From Chryseobacterium daecheongense (lineage in GTDB: Bacteria > Bacteroidota > Bacteroidia > Flavobacteriales > Weeksellaceae): a stretch of DNA of 64,000 bases. How positions within the stretch are numbered: the stretch's first letter is position 1; each line of letters begins with the position of its first letter. The position numbers and the translations under genes were made by a program. Of this stretch, positions 18,211 through 27,314 are shown piece by piece. The DNA lies in contig CP115858.1 in assembly GCA_027920525.1 (NCBI GenBank), positions 2,666,001 to 2,730,000 on the forward strand, written 5' to 3'. The notes below the pieces were generated by a model, which searched no databases, was not told the DNA's origin, and was given only the letters and a program-made list of their open reading frames with translations.

Positions 18211-19302
18211 TTAGGGACAGTTTTGGTTCAAAGAATTGATCCATTGATTTAAGAGGGCAACCCCTTCATCATGCACAATTGTTCTCCCCAGCAAAGGCAT
18301 TCTCTTACTTTCATCTACAGAAGAAAGTCTGAAGCTCATCACTGATTTGTTATGATTTCCAGGTGTTATAATTCTTTCCAATGAGGCATCTATCGGTTCA
18401 TCTGCCAGTACACAAACTCCCATATTGGTAAGGTTTGTAGTCTGGTTAAAGCTCAATCGGATAGCCCGATAATCACAACGTGCATTCTGCTGATGGCAGT
18501 GAGCACAATTAATATCCAGATAGGATCGTAACCGGATATCCACAGGCTTACTCGTATCTTTATAATTCACTGTAGAAACGATGTTTGCAGGATAGCTGAC
18601 CAGATAACCCTCGTCAACCAGTTTTTGCAATTGATTTTTAATTCCTCCAGGGTAATTGTATGTTGTATTTAAATTCTGGGGCTTTACCCCAATAGGAACA
18701 GGCTTATTGTCTAATTTGTGACATGCATAGCATTCCGATTCCGATGGAATTCTGTAGTCAATATTCAGAATTTCATTATTTTCTTTTTTAAATGTAATAT
18801 TTTTGGAGCTTCCGCTGGTAAAATCGTTTCCGGATACGAGGTTGGCTTCTGTCTGGTCATCATTCCATAAATATTCGGCAAATATCCATCCACTGGATTT
18901 TCTTATCATTAATCTCGTTTCCAGAATTTTCGTTGTATTACCGGGCTGTATGGTATTGTAATAAAAACTTTTTATCAATACAGTGCCAACAGGAAAGTCT
19001 AATGTTTTGCTATCACCATCAAAAGTAGCTTTTGTACCTTCCGGCATCCAGATAAATCTTTTCTTTAAAGCATAATCTGTAAAAAGCGAACTGGCAGGTT
19101 CATAAGGTATTACTTTGGTTGCCGGAACCAGGTTCTTCAATTCGCCGGTGAAAAAAGAATAAGTAGATAATTTTGCATAGGGAACAGCATTAATATCGAA
19201 ATTAACACGGGGATTTTCAACGCCTATTCCTTCGATTCTCTCATCTTTACAGGAGTACATAATAAGAAAGGACAAAAGAAATAAAAAATAGATTTTCTTC
19301 AT
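18211..19302 (-). CDS. SO2930-family diheme c-type cytochrome lipoprotein
   Basis: 363 residues. The leader ends in a lipobox (LIMYSC, Cys18). Two c-type heme motifs are present: CYACH at 191-195 and CAHCH at 266-270. The spacing and the sequence between them fit the SO2930 family of lipid-anchored cytochromes. It is probably a periplasmic or outer-membrane electron carrier of unknown partner. The FG-GAP protein encoded directly downstream may be exported with it or act on the same substrate. It interrupts the pigment locus. Confidence 0.82.
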   Translation of the reverse strand: MKKIYFLFLLSFLIMYSCKDERIEGIGVENPRVNFDINAVPYAKLSTYSFFTGELKNLVPATKVIPYEPASSLFTDYALKKRFIWMPEGTKATFDGDSKTLDFPVGTVLIKSFYYNTIQPGNTTKILETRLMIRKSSGWIFAEYLWNDDQTEANLVSGNDFTSGSSKNITFKKENNEILNIDYRIPSESECYACHKLDNKPVPIGVKPQNLNTTYNYPGGIKNQLQKLVDEGYLVSYPANIVSTVNYKDTSKPVDIRLRSYLDINCAHCHQQNARCDYRAIRLSFNQTTNLTNMGVCVLADEPIDASLERIITPGNHNKSVMSFRLSSVDESKRMPLLGRTIVHDEGVALLNQWINSLNQNCP

Positions 19303-19558
19303 TCATTTATTAATTTTAAACAAACGAATATAATTAATAAATTCAAATGTTTTAAAATATTTTTCACTTAAAAGTAATTTTTAATTAAAATAATAAAACA
19401 AATTACCCTAAATAAAACAAATTACTCAATAAAATAACTGAAAATACAAGCAATCCCACAAACACATATATTTTTATACCCAATAAAAATCAGATAAAAT
19501 ATGATCACTAATATTCAATAGTATTAAAGGGAATGGGAAAGTTTTAGATAGAACAGTC
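19303..19558. other. Intergenic region with a 15-bp direct repeat
   Basis: AT-rich spacer upstream of the cytochrome gene and downstream of the C45 hydrolase gene. It contains two copies of AATAAAACAAATTAC at 19392-19406 and 19411-19425. They could be an operator or UP-like element of the cytochrome promoter. No coding potential is visible. Confidence 0.45.
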
Positions 19559-21313
19559 TTAATTCAATTTTCTATCGGATTTTCTCAGATATTTTTCAAC
19601 TTTTCTTTTGTCCGGGACAGTAGTGATTTCTTTCGTCAGAGCTTTTTCGAAAGCTGCCTTTGCCTTATAAAAGTCTTTCTTACTGAGATAATACTTTCCC
19701 GTCTGGTAATAAACAAGCCAGAAATCAGGGTTTAAGGATTGATAATGCCGGATCCAATCTTCTGACAGCATTTCTCCCGTACGTTCTGAAGCATCATCTA
19801 TCTGGTTATGAAGCTTTTTGTATTCTTCATAATTTTTAAATTCCCGGGAGTCTAAGAAAGGGTCTTTAGATATATTGAGGCTGGAAACAGCAAATTCTCC
19901 GGATTTCAAACGATCTGCGGAAAATATCCTGTTTAAATCATAACAAACAAATTCGCCCAACTGATAAGGATTAGAAGAAACCCAGACTAATTTCTTCTGA
20001 GGTGAAAATATGACGGCATGATGAGCCAGCAGCTGGTTAAGGGCTTTTTCATTTCCATATCCTATTTTTTCACCTTTTAAACCTGATCTGTCCCTGAGAA
20101 TCGAAGCCATTTTTTCCGGATTTAATTTTTTGTTCTCCTGAAGAAGCTCCTGAATTTTTTCATATCGATATCCTGAATGGCTTTCCAGAATATGTTTCCT
20201 GTTTTTCTTATCATCTTTATAAGGCTCGGATTGAAAATGATTGGTACAAACAATACCACTTGAATTCTGAACCCGGTAAACTCCAAAGTTGTTGGGAGAA
20301 ACTTCAATTATCACTGCATCTTTATCATTGGCGCTTCCTACCAATATAGATTCTGAAACGAAAACCTTTCTTTTTTTAGCAATACCAATGGCTTCATCAA
20401 TATTTTTAGCATACTGCAAAATCTCCCTGGTTACAAGAGATATTGGGGTTTTTGCGGTTAAGGGAATTTTGGATTTCCCTGCGTTGATGGTCACCGTGAT
20501 TCCTTCTTTATTCATTCCGGAAACCACCCCGATCATTCCGGGCCAGCTGATAGACATATAGGGAATACCTTCTTCAGGTTCTATAAATTCTACAAGCTTA
20601 TTTTTTGCAAAATCGTCTCCAACATAAAAATCAAAATTTCTACCAATCAGCAGGTCTCCATCTTCCGTATTATCATTCCAAACTGCCAGAGAGCTGCATC
20701 CCACCAAAGCAAGATCCTGCATGGCGTGGCCAATATCATGAGCTCCATGAAGATATAGGCTTCTTAAATACCTTGGAGCAATAAAGTTGTACTGATCAGA
20801 GGAGTAACGGGACAATCCGTATAGTTCAGCCTGATAATCTTCCCTTACATTCAGGTACATCTTCCTGTTATACCATTTTAGAAATCCTCGTAGTAATTTT
20901 TGCTTAAAATTGGATGGTACAAATCCTTCTACCTTAGAGAAAAAAATGGCTTCCTGCTTCTGCATCAGGTCTTTCGTCAATGCACCATTATTGTATCCCA
21001 ACTGTAAAGGATTTCCCTTGATATATAATTCCCAAAGCTGCTGCCGGTTCTTTGTTAAATAATTCTGATTAAAACTAAAGGTAGAATCGTTAATCCTCTC
21101 TACTTTGGGAACTTCCAAAGCATATTGTTTTACTTCAGGAAGATGATGTATGGATTTTTGGATACCACATGAGACGAGCGTAATAGTGCATAAGAGCGAG
21201 CATACTATCTTACAGATATCAACAATACGTAAGATAGAAAAGGAAGATTGAAAACCCTCATTCCACTTTCTATCATCCCGAATTGAAAACCTGAAATTAA
21301 CTCTCTTTGTCAC
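19559..21313 (-). CDS. C45-family autoproteolytic hydrolase/acyltransferase lipoprotein
   Basis: 584 residues. A hydrophobic segment ends in a lipobox (TLVSCG, Cys49), an unusually late position, so the true start may lie downstream. The core resembles acyl-CoA:6-aminopenicillanate acyltransferases and bile salt hydrolase-like Ntn hydrolases: the self-processed nucleophile is probably Cys206 in LVGCSSLAVW, followed by IGRNFDFY at 223-230. The last 90 residues hold a tetratricopeptide-like pair (YYLSKKDFYKAKAAFEKAL). C45 hydrolases recur in flexirubin clusters and may act in acylation or release outside the cytoplasm. The start overlaps the upstream FAD enzyme by 17 bases. Confidence 0.8.
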   Translation of the reverse strand: MTKRVNFRFSIRDDRKWNEGFQSSFSILRIVDICKIVCSLLCTITLVSCGIQKSIHHLPEVKQYALEVPKVERINDSTFSFNQNYLTKNRQQLWELYIKGNPLQLGYNNGALTKDLMQKQEAIFFSKVEGFVPSNFKQKLLRGFLKWYNRKMYLNVREDYQAELYGLSRYSSDQYNFIAPRYLRSLYLHGAHDIGHAMQDLALVGCSSLAVWNDNTEDGDLLIGRNFDFYVGDDFAKNKLVEFIEPEEGIPYMSISWPGMIGVVSGMNKEGITVTINAGKSKIPLTAKTPISLVTREILQYAKNIDEAIGIAKKRKVFVSESILVGSANDKDAVIIEVSPNNFGVYRVQNSSGIVCTNHFQSEPYKDDKKNRKHILESHSGYRYEKIQELLQENKKLNPEKMASILRDRSGLKGEKIGYGNEKALNQLLAHHAVIFSPQKKLVWVSSNPYQLGEFVCYDLNRIFSADRLKSGEFAVSSLNISKDPFLDSREFKNYEEYKKLHNQIDDASERTGEMLSEDWIRHYQSLNPDFWLVYYQTGKYYLSKKDFYKAKAAFEKALTKEITTVPDKRKVEKYLRKSDRKLN

Positions 21314-22832
21314 TCTTTGTATCCATTTTTTTCAAACGATCATCAATAAGTTCTTTCCCTACAATCTCGGCACAGGTATTAAAAGCACCTATGGTCACGC
21401 CTAAAATACCATGCATATTAACAGTCTGTCCGGTTAAAAAGAGATTATCAATTTTAGTCCTTGGTGAAACCATTGTTTTCAAAGGGGTTTCAGAACTTTT
21501 TATATATCCGTACATATTTCCTTCAAAACTTCCTATATAATCACGATAAGAAAGCGGTGAAGAGGTGTATATATGTTTAATCGATTGTCTGAGATCCGGA
21601 ATTTTCTTTTCCAGCGCATCAATCATCCTGTTGGCTTTTTCCTGCTTGAACTTTTCATATTCTTTTCCTCTTTCATACTCATCCGTTACTGTATTGACTG
21701 TTTTCTCCCATTTTTTCACCTCATCAAAATCCATATAAGTAATTGCTGTCATACTTTCTGCAAATTCAGGATGATGCTTCGATGGCGTGGAGCTTAGCAT
21801 ATACGTCTCAGGCCAGGTTTCATTCTTATACTGATAAGCATTCCAAACCTGTTCACTGTAAGAATAATGGTAGATGTTGTGATTAAAATAGGATATAATT
21901 CCCGGCTTCAGAACAATATAGACACTGAAGCAGGAAGAAATAGGCTCCCAGCTTAAAACCCTGTTAAGAAAAGATTTTCTTAGTCTTTTCTCATTGATCA
22001 GCTTTAGAGTAGAACGGATTTCCATGTTGGAAATAAACTTTTTAGCAGCATATTCCTTTCCTGTTTTAGTCCTTACGGCAACCAAAACATCCTCATTAAA
22101 GATCATTTCAGAGACTTCAGAATGCTTGTGAACATCTGCACCATATTCCCGTAATTTGCGGATGAGCAACTTGGAAATCTGGCTTCCTCCTTTCACACAT
22201 TTATAAGCACTCTGAATACAGGAATTAACGGTAAGTGCATGCACATAAAACGGGGTCTTTTCAGAATCTCCGCCATACAGAAAATTAGACCCTAATAATA
22301 TGGCCTGCAACTTCTTATCAGAAGTAATTGATTCTATGAATCTCCGGGTATTGAGGTGAAGGATCTCCTCATTGTAATGGTCTTTTCCAACCACATTATA
22401 TCTGGGGAAATGATTACAGACGTATTGTACTCCCTCACAGTATCTTTCAAGATTTTCTTTTTCATGAGGAAAGAAACGGGATAATTGAAAAACAAAGTTC
22501 TCATAACCCTGCGCATGAGGATATTCTGTATCATCTCCGTCAAAAGTTATTTTATCAAATCCGTTTAGATCCATTTGCTGGATTTCCAGATCATCCATAA
22601 TTTCCAGATAGGAAAAAAAACGGTTCAGGTTCTGGCCTTTTGAAAGCCCTCCAAGATAATGAACACCGGTATCGAAAATAAGTTTATTACGGGAAAAGGT
22701 CTGTAGATTACCTCCGTACTGATTGTTTTTCTCCAATACACATACCTTAAGACCTTCTTTCGCTAAAATCAAAGCCGAAACAAGACCTCCTAAACCGCTG
22801 CCGATTACAAGTATGTCATATTCTTTTTTCAA
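21297..22832 (-). CDS. FAD-dependent oxidoreductase, carotene isomerase/retinol saturase type
   Basis: 511 residues with an N-terminal dinucleotide-binding motif ILVIGSGLGGLVSA (residues 7-20) followed by VCVLEKNNQYGG, and a C-terminal FAD signature (LFLTGQTVNMHGILGV). It belongs to the phytoene desaturase, CrtISO and retinol saturase group. In the pigment pathway it may isomerise or desaturate the polyene. The start is TTG at 22832: there is no ATG before the Rossmann motif and an in-frame stop sits 7 codons upstream. Its end overlaps the C45 gene. Confidence 0.85.
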   Translation of the reverse strand: MKKEYDILVIGSGLGGLVSALILAKEGLKVCVLEKNNQYGGNLQTFSRNKLIFDTGVHYLGGLSKGQNLNRFFSYLEIMDDLEIQQMDLNGFDKITFDGDDTEYPHAQGYENFVFQLSRFFPHEKENLERYCEGVQYVCNHFPRYNVVGKDHYNEEILHLNTRRFIESITSDKKLQAILLGSNFLYGGDSEKTPFYVHALTVNSCIQSAYKCVKGGSQISKLLIRKLREYGADVHKHSEVSEMIFNEDVLVAVRTKTGKEYAAKKFISNMEIRSTLKLINEKRLRKSFLNRVLSWEPISSCFSVYIVLKPGIISYFNHNIYHYSYSEQVWNAYQYKNETWPETYMLSSTPSKHHPEFAESMTAITYMDFDEVKKWEKTVNTVTDEYERGKEYEKFKQEKANRMIDALEKKIPDLRQSIKHIYTSSPLSYRDYIGSFEGNMYGYIKSSETPLKTMVSPRTKIDNLFLTGQTVNMHGILGVTIGAFNTCAEIVGKELIDDRLKKMDTKSDKES

Positions 22833-23032
22833 AAGTAGCGTCTCATTTCTTTAAAGCTAAGAAATTCAGAGGTTAAATTATTAAGCAGACGAGTATTTAT
22901 TTTTGCTTCTTCCTTACATTAAGATTATGCAAGGACAAAAACAAATACAGTAAGCTTCATTGATCTAAACTTCTAAAGAAATCTTAGCAGTTGGAGTTAT
23001 TGTTAGTTTTTATGCCTTAAAAGTATAGAAAA
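22833..23032 (-). other. Intergenic gap with a possible decayed small gene
   Basis: This 200-base spacer interrupts an otherwise tight operon. On the minus strand a frame begins with ATG at about 22960 and a leader-like peptide (MKLTVFVFVLA), meets two TAA stops, then stays open for 28 codons ending RRYF at a TGA that overlaps the TTG start of the next gene. This may be the remains of a small coupled gene. Confidence 0.3.
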
Positions 23033-23914
23033 TTAATTAATATCATCCCAGAAATCAAAATAATTGAACCATTGCAGCGGATATTTTTTAATCATATTCT
23101 CCAGATTCTCGACATAAGAGTTTAATAACCCCTGAGCGTCCCGTTTTTTTACGTGTGCAACCCTTGCATATAAATGGTAGTGGAGATTCTTTTCTTTCAT
23201 AACATAAACGTACACCACAGGCACTCCTAACCTGGAAGCAATAAGAAACGGGCCTGCCGGAAACTTGGCACTTTTCCCCAGCAATTCGGTTTCCAGGAAT
23301 TTAGAGCCTTCAAAGTAACGATCTCCTGTAAAGCAAATCAACTCATTTTTAGATAAGGCGGTATTGATATCGAAAATATGGGACATATCATCTTTAACGT
23401 AAATAAATTTGATATTGCTCTTTTTAACAGCAATACTGTCCATATATTCTTTAATGGCTGTAACTTCCTGATCCGTAGTCACTAAATTAATCTGGCAATC
23501 GAAATCAATATCTGCAAAAAAATGTTCCGCGATTTCAAAATTTCCGATATGAGCACTGATAAGTACGCCGCCTTTTTTTTCATTAAGAAGGTCCTTAAGA
23601 TTCTGGATCCCATCAAATTCATAGGTAAACCGATCCCTTAAGCCAACCGATATGGCTGTCTTATCGATAAGAACCTTTCCAAAAGTAAAGTAACTTTTAA
23701 ATACAGCGATTTTTGACTTCCAGAAATTATACTTTAATCTTTTGTTGAAGTAATAAAAGATATACTGATTACTCTTTCTTAGAAACAGAAAGTAATAGGT
23801 TGCTACAAAATAAAGCACAAAATATGAACTTCTGATGCCGATATTTCTAATACAGTAAACAAATATCTTATATCCTGATATTGTTCCTTTAGACTTACCT
23901 TTCCACTTGTTCAT
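23033..23914 (-). CDS. LpxL/HtrB-like lipid acyltransferase (LPLAT)
   Basis: 293 residues. An N-terminal membrane segment (about 30-47) precedes the acyltransferase domain with the catalytic HxxxxE motif HIGNFE at 122-127 and later FTGDRYFEGS and KFPAGPFLIASRLGVPVV. This family transfers acyl chains from ACP to lipids at the inner membrane. In aryl polyene and flexirubin clusters such enzymes probably esterify the aryl-polyenoic acid to its acceptor; here that would be the dialkylresorcinol. It follows the second ACP gene after 48 bases. Confidence 0.88.
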   Translation of the reverse strand: MNKWKGKSKGTISGYKIFVYCIRNIGIRSSYFVLYFVATYYFLFLRKSNQYIFYYFNKRLKYNFWKSKIAVFKSYFTFGKVLIDKTAISVGLRDRFTYEFDGIQNLKDLLNEKKGGVLISAHIGNFEIAEHFFADIDFDCQINLVTTDQEVTAIKEYMDSIAVKKSNIKFIYVKDDMSHIFDINTALSKNELICFTGDRYFEGSKFLETELLGKSAKFPAGPFLIASRLGVPVVYVYVMKEKNLHYHLYARVAHVKKRDAQGLLNSYVENLENMIKKYPLQWFNYFDFWDDIN

Positions 23915-23962
23915 TTTTGATCTGCCTGATTTTTATAATAAAAAATAAAGTTCAGTCGATAG

Positions 23963-24217
23963 TTATGCGTTTTTGTTAGCTATTTTGTTTTCAATAGTGT
24001 TGTAGAAGTCATCAAATGTGACCATCTTTTTAAAATCGGCTTCGCCTAACTTCACTCCGAAGTTAGCCTCAATAATGACAACCATGTCAATATAATCTAA
24101 ACTGTCTAAACCTAAAGTTGTTTTAAGGTTAGCGTCTTTGTTTATCTCATCGCCATCTACCTCAAATTCATTTACTAAAAAATCATTAACGATAGCAACA
24201 ATTTTTTCTCTTTCCAT
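23963..24217 (-). CDS. Acyl carrier protein (minus-strand operon)
   Basis: 84 residues, acidic, with phosphopantetheine attachment Ser39 in TLGLDSLDYIDM. It is distinct from the plus-strand carrier and more like FAS carriers in its LDSLD motif. It lies 5 bases downstream of the ketosynthase gene and probably carries the aryl-polyene chain made by that operon. Confidence 0.94.
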   Translation of the reverse strand: MEREKIVAIVNDFLVNEFEVDGDEINKDANLKTTLGLDSLDYIDMVVIIEANFGVKLGEADFKKMVTFDDFYNTIENKIANKNA

Positions 24218-24222
24218 CTTTT

Positions 24223-25443
24223 TTAATCAAATTTTTTTACAATTAATGCCGAATTGGTTCCCCCAAACCCAAAAGAATTCGACAAAAATACGTCAATTTT
24301 TTGATTTTTTGTTTTAGATACCAAATTTATCCTTTTTGCCTCTTCATCGGGATTTTCAAGATTGATGTTCGGAGCTACAAAACCATTCTCCATCATCAGC
24401 ATCGAATAAATCACTTCGCTGGCTCCCGCCATCCAACATTCATGTCCTGTCATTGATTTTGTAGAGCTTACCGGAACTTCGCTGCCAAAAATCTCGTAGA
24501 TCGCACGTGCTTCATTAGCATCTCCTATCGGAGTAGATGTAGCGTGTGCATTGATGTAGTCTATATCTTTAGCACTTAATCCGGATTGTTTTAGAGCTCT
24601 GTCCATTGCTAAAGCAGGACCATCTACATTAGGAGTAGAAATATGTCCCCCGTTTGAAGAAAAACCATATCCTATAATCTCTCCTAAAACAGGAACTCCC
24701 CTCCTTTGGGCAGATTCAAGGCTTTCGACGATTAAGGTCGCCGCTCCCCCACTCGGGATCAATCCGTCACGTGCAGAATCGAAAGGTCTTGATGCCTTTT
24801 CAGGTTCGTCTTCCTTTACAGAGAAAACACCCAGCCCATCAAAACTGGCCATTGAGTATTTATTGGTCTCCTGAGCTCCGCCGCAAACAATCATGTCTTG
24901 CAGACCGCTTTTGATCATCAGATAAGCAAGCCCCAGAGAATGTGATCCGCTTGCACAAGCTGCGCTGATGGTAAGGTTAATTCCTTTGAGTTTAAAAATC
25001 GTGGATAGATTCATAGTCACCGTAGAGTTCATAGACTTGAAAATGGCACCTGATCCCATCAATGTAGTATCCTTCTTTTCCCTGGCAATATCAATCGCTT
25101 CCACTACAGCCTGAGATACGCTATCGTTCCCATACAAAATACCTACTTCATGATCTTCAAGAAAACTGTCGCTGACCTGAGCCTGTTTTAAGGCGTCTAC
25201 TGTAGCAAGATAAGCATATTCACTTTCTTCTCCCATGCTTACACGCTGTCTTCTGTTCAGAAGACCTTTAAGGTCCGGTTTAGGAACTTGTCCTGTTAAC
25301 CCTGATCTGTATCCGAATTCCTTTCTTTCCTTTTCCAGAACGATCCCTGATTTGCCTTGATATAGGGACTCTTTCACCTCTTCTAAAGAAGTTCCGATGC
25401 AAGAATAAATTCCCATTCCGGTAATCACAACCCTATTTTCCAT
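24223..25443 (-). CDS. Beta-ketoacyl-ACP synthase (FabB-like, polyene elongation)
   Basis: 406 residues with full active site: Cys163 in SAACASGSH, His300 in NAHATSTPIGD, His334 in MTGHECWMAGASE, and the C-terminal SNSFGFGGTN loop. The HATST variant of the HGTGT motif occurs in FabB and aryl polyene ketosynthases. With the adjacent ketoreductase and ACP it forms the elongation set. It lies 17 bases from the ketoreductase gene. Confidence 0.93.
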   Translation of the reverse strand: MENRVVITGMGIYSCIGTSLEEVKESLYQGKSGIVLEKERKEFGYRSGLTGQVPKPDLKGLLNRRQRVSMGEESEYAYLATVDALKQAQVSDSFLEDHEVGILYGNDSVSQAVVEAIDIAREKKDTTLMGSGAIFKSMNSTVTMNLSTIFKLKGINLTISAACASGSHSLGLAYLMIKSGLQDMIVCGGAQETNKYSMASFDGLGVFSVKEDEPEKASRPFDSARDGLIPSGGAATLIVESLESAQRRGVPVLGEIIGYGFSSNGGHISTPNVDGPALAMDRALKQSGLSAKDIDYINAHATSTPIGDANEARAIYEIFGSEVPVSSTKSMTGHECWMAGASEVIYSMLMMENGFVAPNINLENPDEEAKRINLVSKTKNQKIDVFLSNSFGFGGTNSALIVKKFD

Positions 25444-25460
25444 CTTTCTTATGCTATTGA

Positions 25461-26192
25461 TTATGAATAAATACCACCATTAATATTAATCACTTCTCCT
25501 GTAATATAGGAGGATTTTCGTGAAGCCAGAAATGCAACCAGATCAGCCACTTCTTCAGCCTCCCCAAATCTGTTTGCAGGAATCATTGCCTTTAATTCAT
25601 CTTCATTAAACTCCTGTGTCATATCTGTTCTTATAAATCCCGGAGCTACTGCATTTACCGTGATATTTCTTTTGGCAACCTCCTGCGCAAGTGCTTTTGT
25701 TGCACCCACTAAGGCTCCTTTTGCAGCGGAATAATTGGTTTGTCCGGCAGTTCCTTTAACACCGGAAACTGAAACCATATTTATAATCCTGCCATATTTG
25801 TTACGCAACAATTTCTGAATGAAAAAATTCGTAACATTGAAAAAACCATTTAAACTGGTATTAATTACACTATTCCAGTCTTCATTCTTCATCCACATAA
25901 ACAGACCGTCTCTGGTAATCCCTGCATTATTTACGATCACTTCAACCAATGCATCGGCATTACTTTCCTGCCAATCCCCTAAAACCTTAAGGGTTTCTTC
26001 CGCATTCCCCACATCAAACTTAAGAATTTCTCCAGTGGCTCCAACTTCTTCAACTTTTGCCAATGTTTCCTTTGCTGCCTCTTCATTAGAAGTATAGTTG
26101 ATCAGTATATGATAATTTTTCTCCTCAGCCAGTTTTATACAGATTGCCCTTCCTATACCTCTGGAACCACCTGTTACAATTGCACATTTCAT
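25461..26192 (-). CDS. 3-oxoacyl-ACP reductase (FabG-like SDR)
   Basis: 243 residues, a classical short-chain dehydrogenase: cofactor motif TGGSRGIG at 7-14, NNAG at 88-91, catalytic Tyr154 and Lys158 in NYSAAK, and the PGFIRTDM region. It should reduce the beta-keto group with NADPH after each condensation in polyene synthesis. It lies between a WG-repeat gene and the FabB-like ketosynthase in the operon. Confidence 0.93.
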   Translation of the reverse strand: MKCAIVTGGSRGIGRAICIKLAEEKNYHILINYTSNEEAAKETLAKVEEVGATGEILKFDVGNAEETLKVLGDWQESNADALVEVIVNNAGITRDGLFMWMKNEDWNSVINTSLNGFFNVTNFFIQKLLRNKYGRIINMVSVSGVKGTAGQTNYSAAKGALVGATKALAQEVAKRNITVNAVAPGFIRTDMTQEFNEDELKAMIPANRFGEAEEVADLVAFLASRKSSYITGEVININGGIYS

Positions 26193-26207
26193 CTCTTAGA
26201 ATTAGTT

Positions 26208-27314
26208 TTAATTTTGAAAAAGTTCTGCATTATAAAACCATTTATTTCCCACCAGGGATCCTGTTTTATCAATAAAACCCCATTTTCCGGATTTCTTCAC
26301 TCTGGAAACGCCGTCATTAAAACCTTTATTTTTTTCATTGAACCCAAAGCTTACTGAAATATCATAATCCATCGGAATAACAAGCTTACCGGAAGTATCA
26401 ATGAATCCCCAATTCTTTCCCTTTACTGGAGCCAGGTTATCATTGCTAAAAACTTCAGCATCATTATATGCAGGTTCTACTACAAAGTTTCCTTTCATAT
26501 CAATATATCCCCATTTTCCTCCTGAATATGCAGGAGCTAAATTTTGATTAAATGCCCTCGCCTTATCAAACTTAGGCTCTATCACCCATTTTCCTGCTTT
26601 GTCCACAAATCCTATTTTTCCGTTTCTGCGGGCGTAAGTAATGGGCTGGTTTCCAAAATCCCAGACCTTATCCGCACCTTCAGCGATGGAAAAAGTACTT
26701 CCATCAATAATACCATAAGCTTTTCCTTTCTGCGCCCAGGTTGCTCCGTTCTTATATTCTCCGATATCGTTATATTCCACAGGAACAATCACTTTTCCGG
26801 CTGTATCAATAATTCCCCATAATCCGTTCTGAGAAATCCTCGCATAACCATTTTGAAAGGGTTTGATAACATCATATTCTGCGGGTATTACAACCTTTCC
26901 GCCCGTATCAAATGCTCCGATTTTATTTGAAACTTTTATTAAGGCAAGTCCATTGTTAAAATCGTATAATTTATCCGAATACGGCATGTTTAGCTTTTCT
27001 CCATTCTTATTGATATAGAACCAAATTCCATCACGTTCCACAGCACAAAGTCCATCATTGAAATCCCTCGCCTTCGTGAAGGAAGGTTCGATAGCCATTT
27101 TACCATCTTTCCCTACAAACCCCCACATATCTTTGATTTTCACAGCTGCTAATCCGTCAGAGAAACTTCTTGCTGTTTCATATGCAGGTTCAATTACGTA
27201 ATTTCCCGATTTATCAATATATCCTATTTTCGCCTTTTCTTTTACCAATGCAAGCTGCTGAGCAAATATACTTTTCCCCAATACGATAAGAGAAAGAATC
27301 AACACTTTTTTCAT
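26208..27314 (-). CDS. Exported WG-repeat protein
   Basis: 368 residues. A signal peptide (KVLILSLIVLGKSIFAQ) is followed by about eight WG-type repeats, each near 40 residues, with the pattern of a hydrophobic strand, WGFIDKxG and a V-I-P-x-Y/F strand. The repeats probably form a beta-rich scaffold in the periplasm or on the surface. The start overlaps the end of the ammonia-lyase gene by 4 bases (ATGA type), so it is translated together with a cytoplasmic enzyme. Function in the pigment pathway is unknown. Confidence 0.85.
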   Translation of the reverse strand: MKKVLILSLIVLGKSIFAQQLALVKEKAKIGYIDKSGNYVIEPAYETARSFSDGLAAVKIKDMWGFVGKDGKMAIEPSFTKARDFNDGLCAVERDGIWFYINKNGEKLNMPYSDKLYDFNNGLALIKVSNKIGAFDTGGKVVIPAEYDVIKPFQNGYARISQNGLWGIIDTAGKVIVPVEYNDIGEYKNGATWAQKGKAYGIIDGSTFSIAEGADKVWDFGNQPITYARRNGKIGFVDKAGKWVIEPKFDKARAFNQNLAPAYSGGKWGYIDMKGNFVVEPAYNDAEVFSNDNLAPVKGKNWGFIDTSGKLVIPMDYDISVSFGFNEKNKGFNDGVSRVKKSGKWGFIDKTGSLVGNKWFYNAELFQN

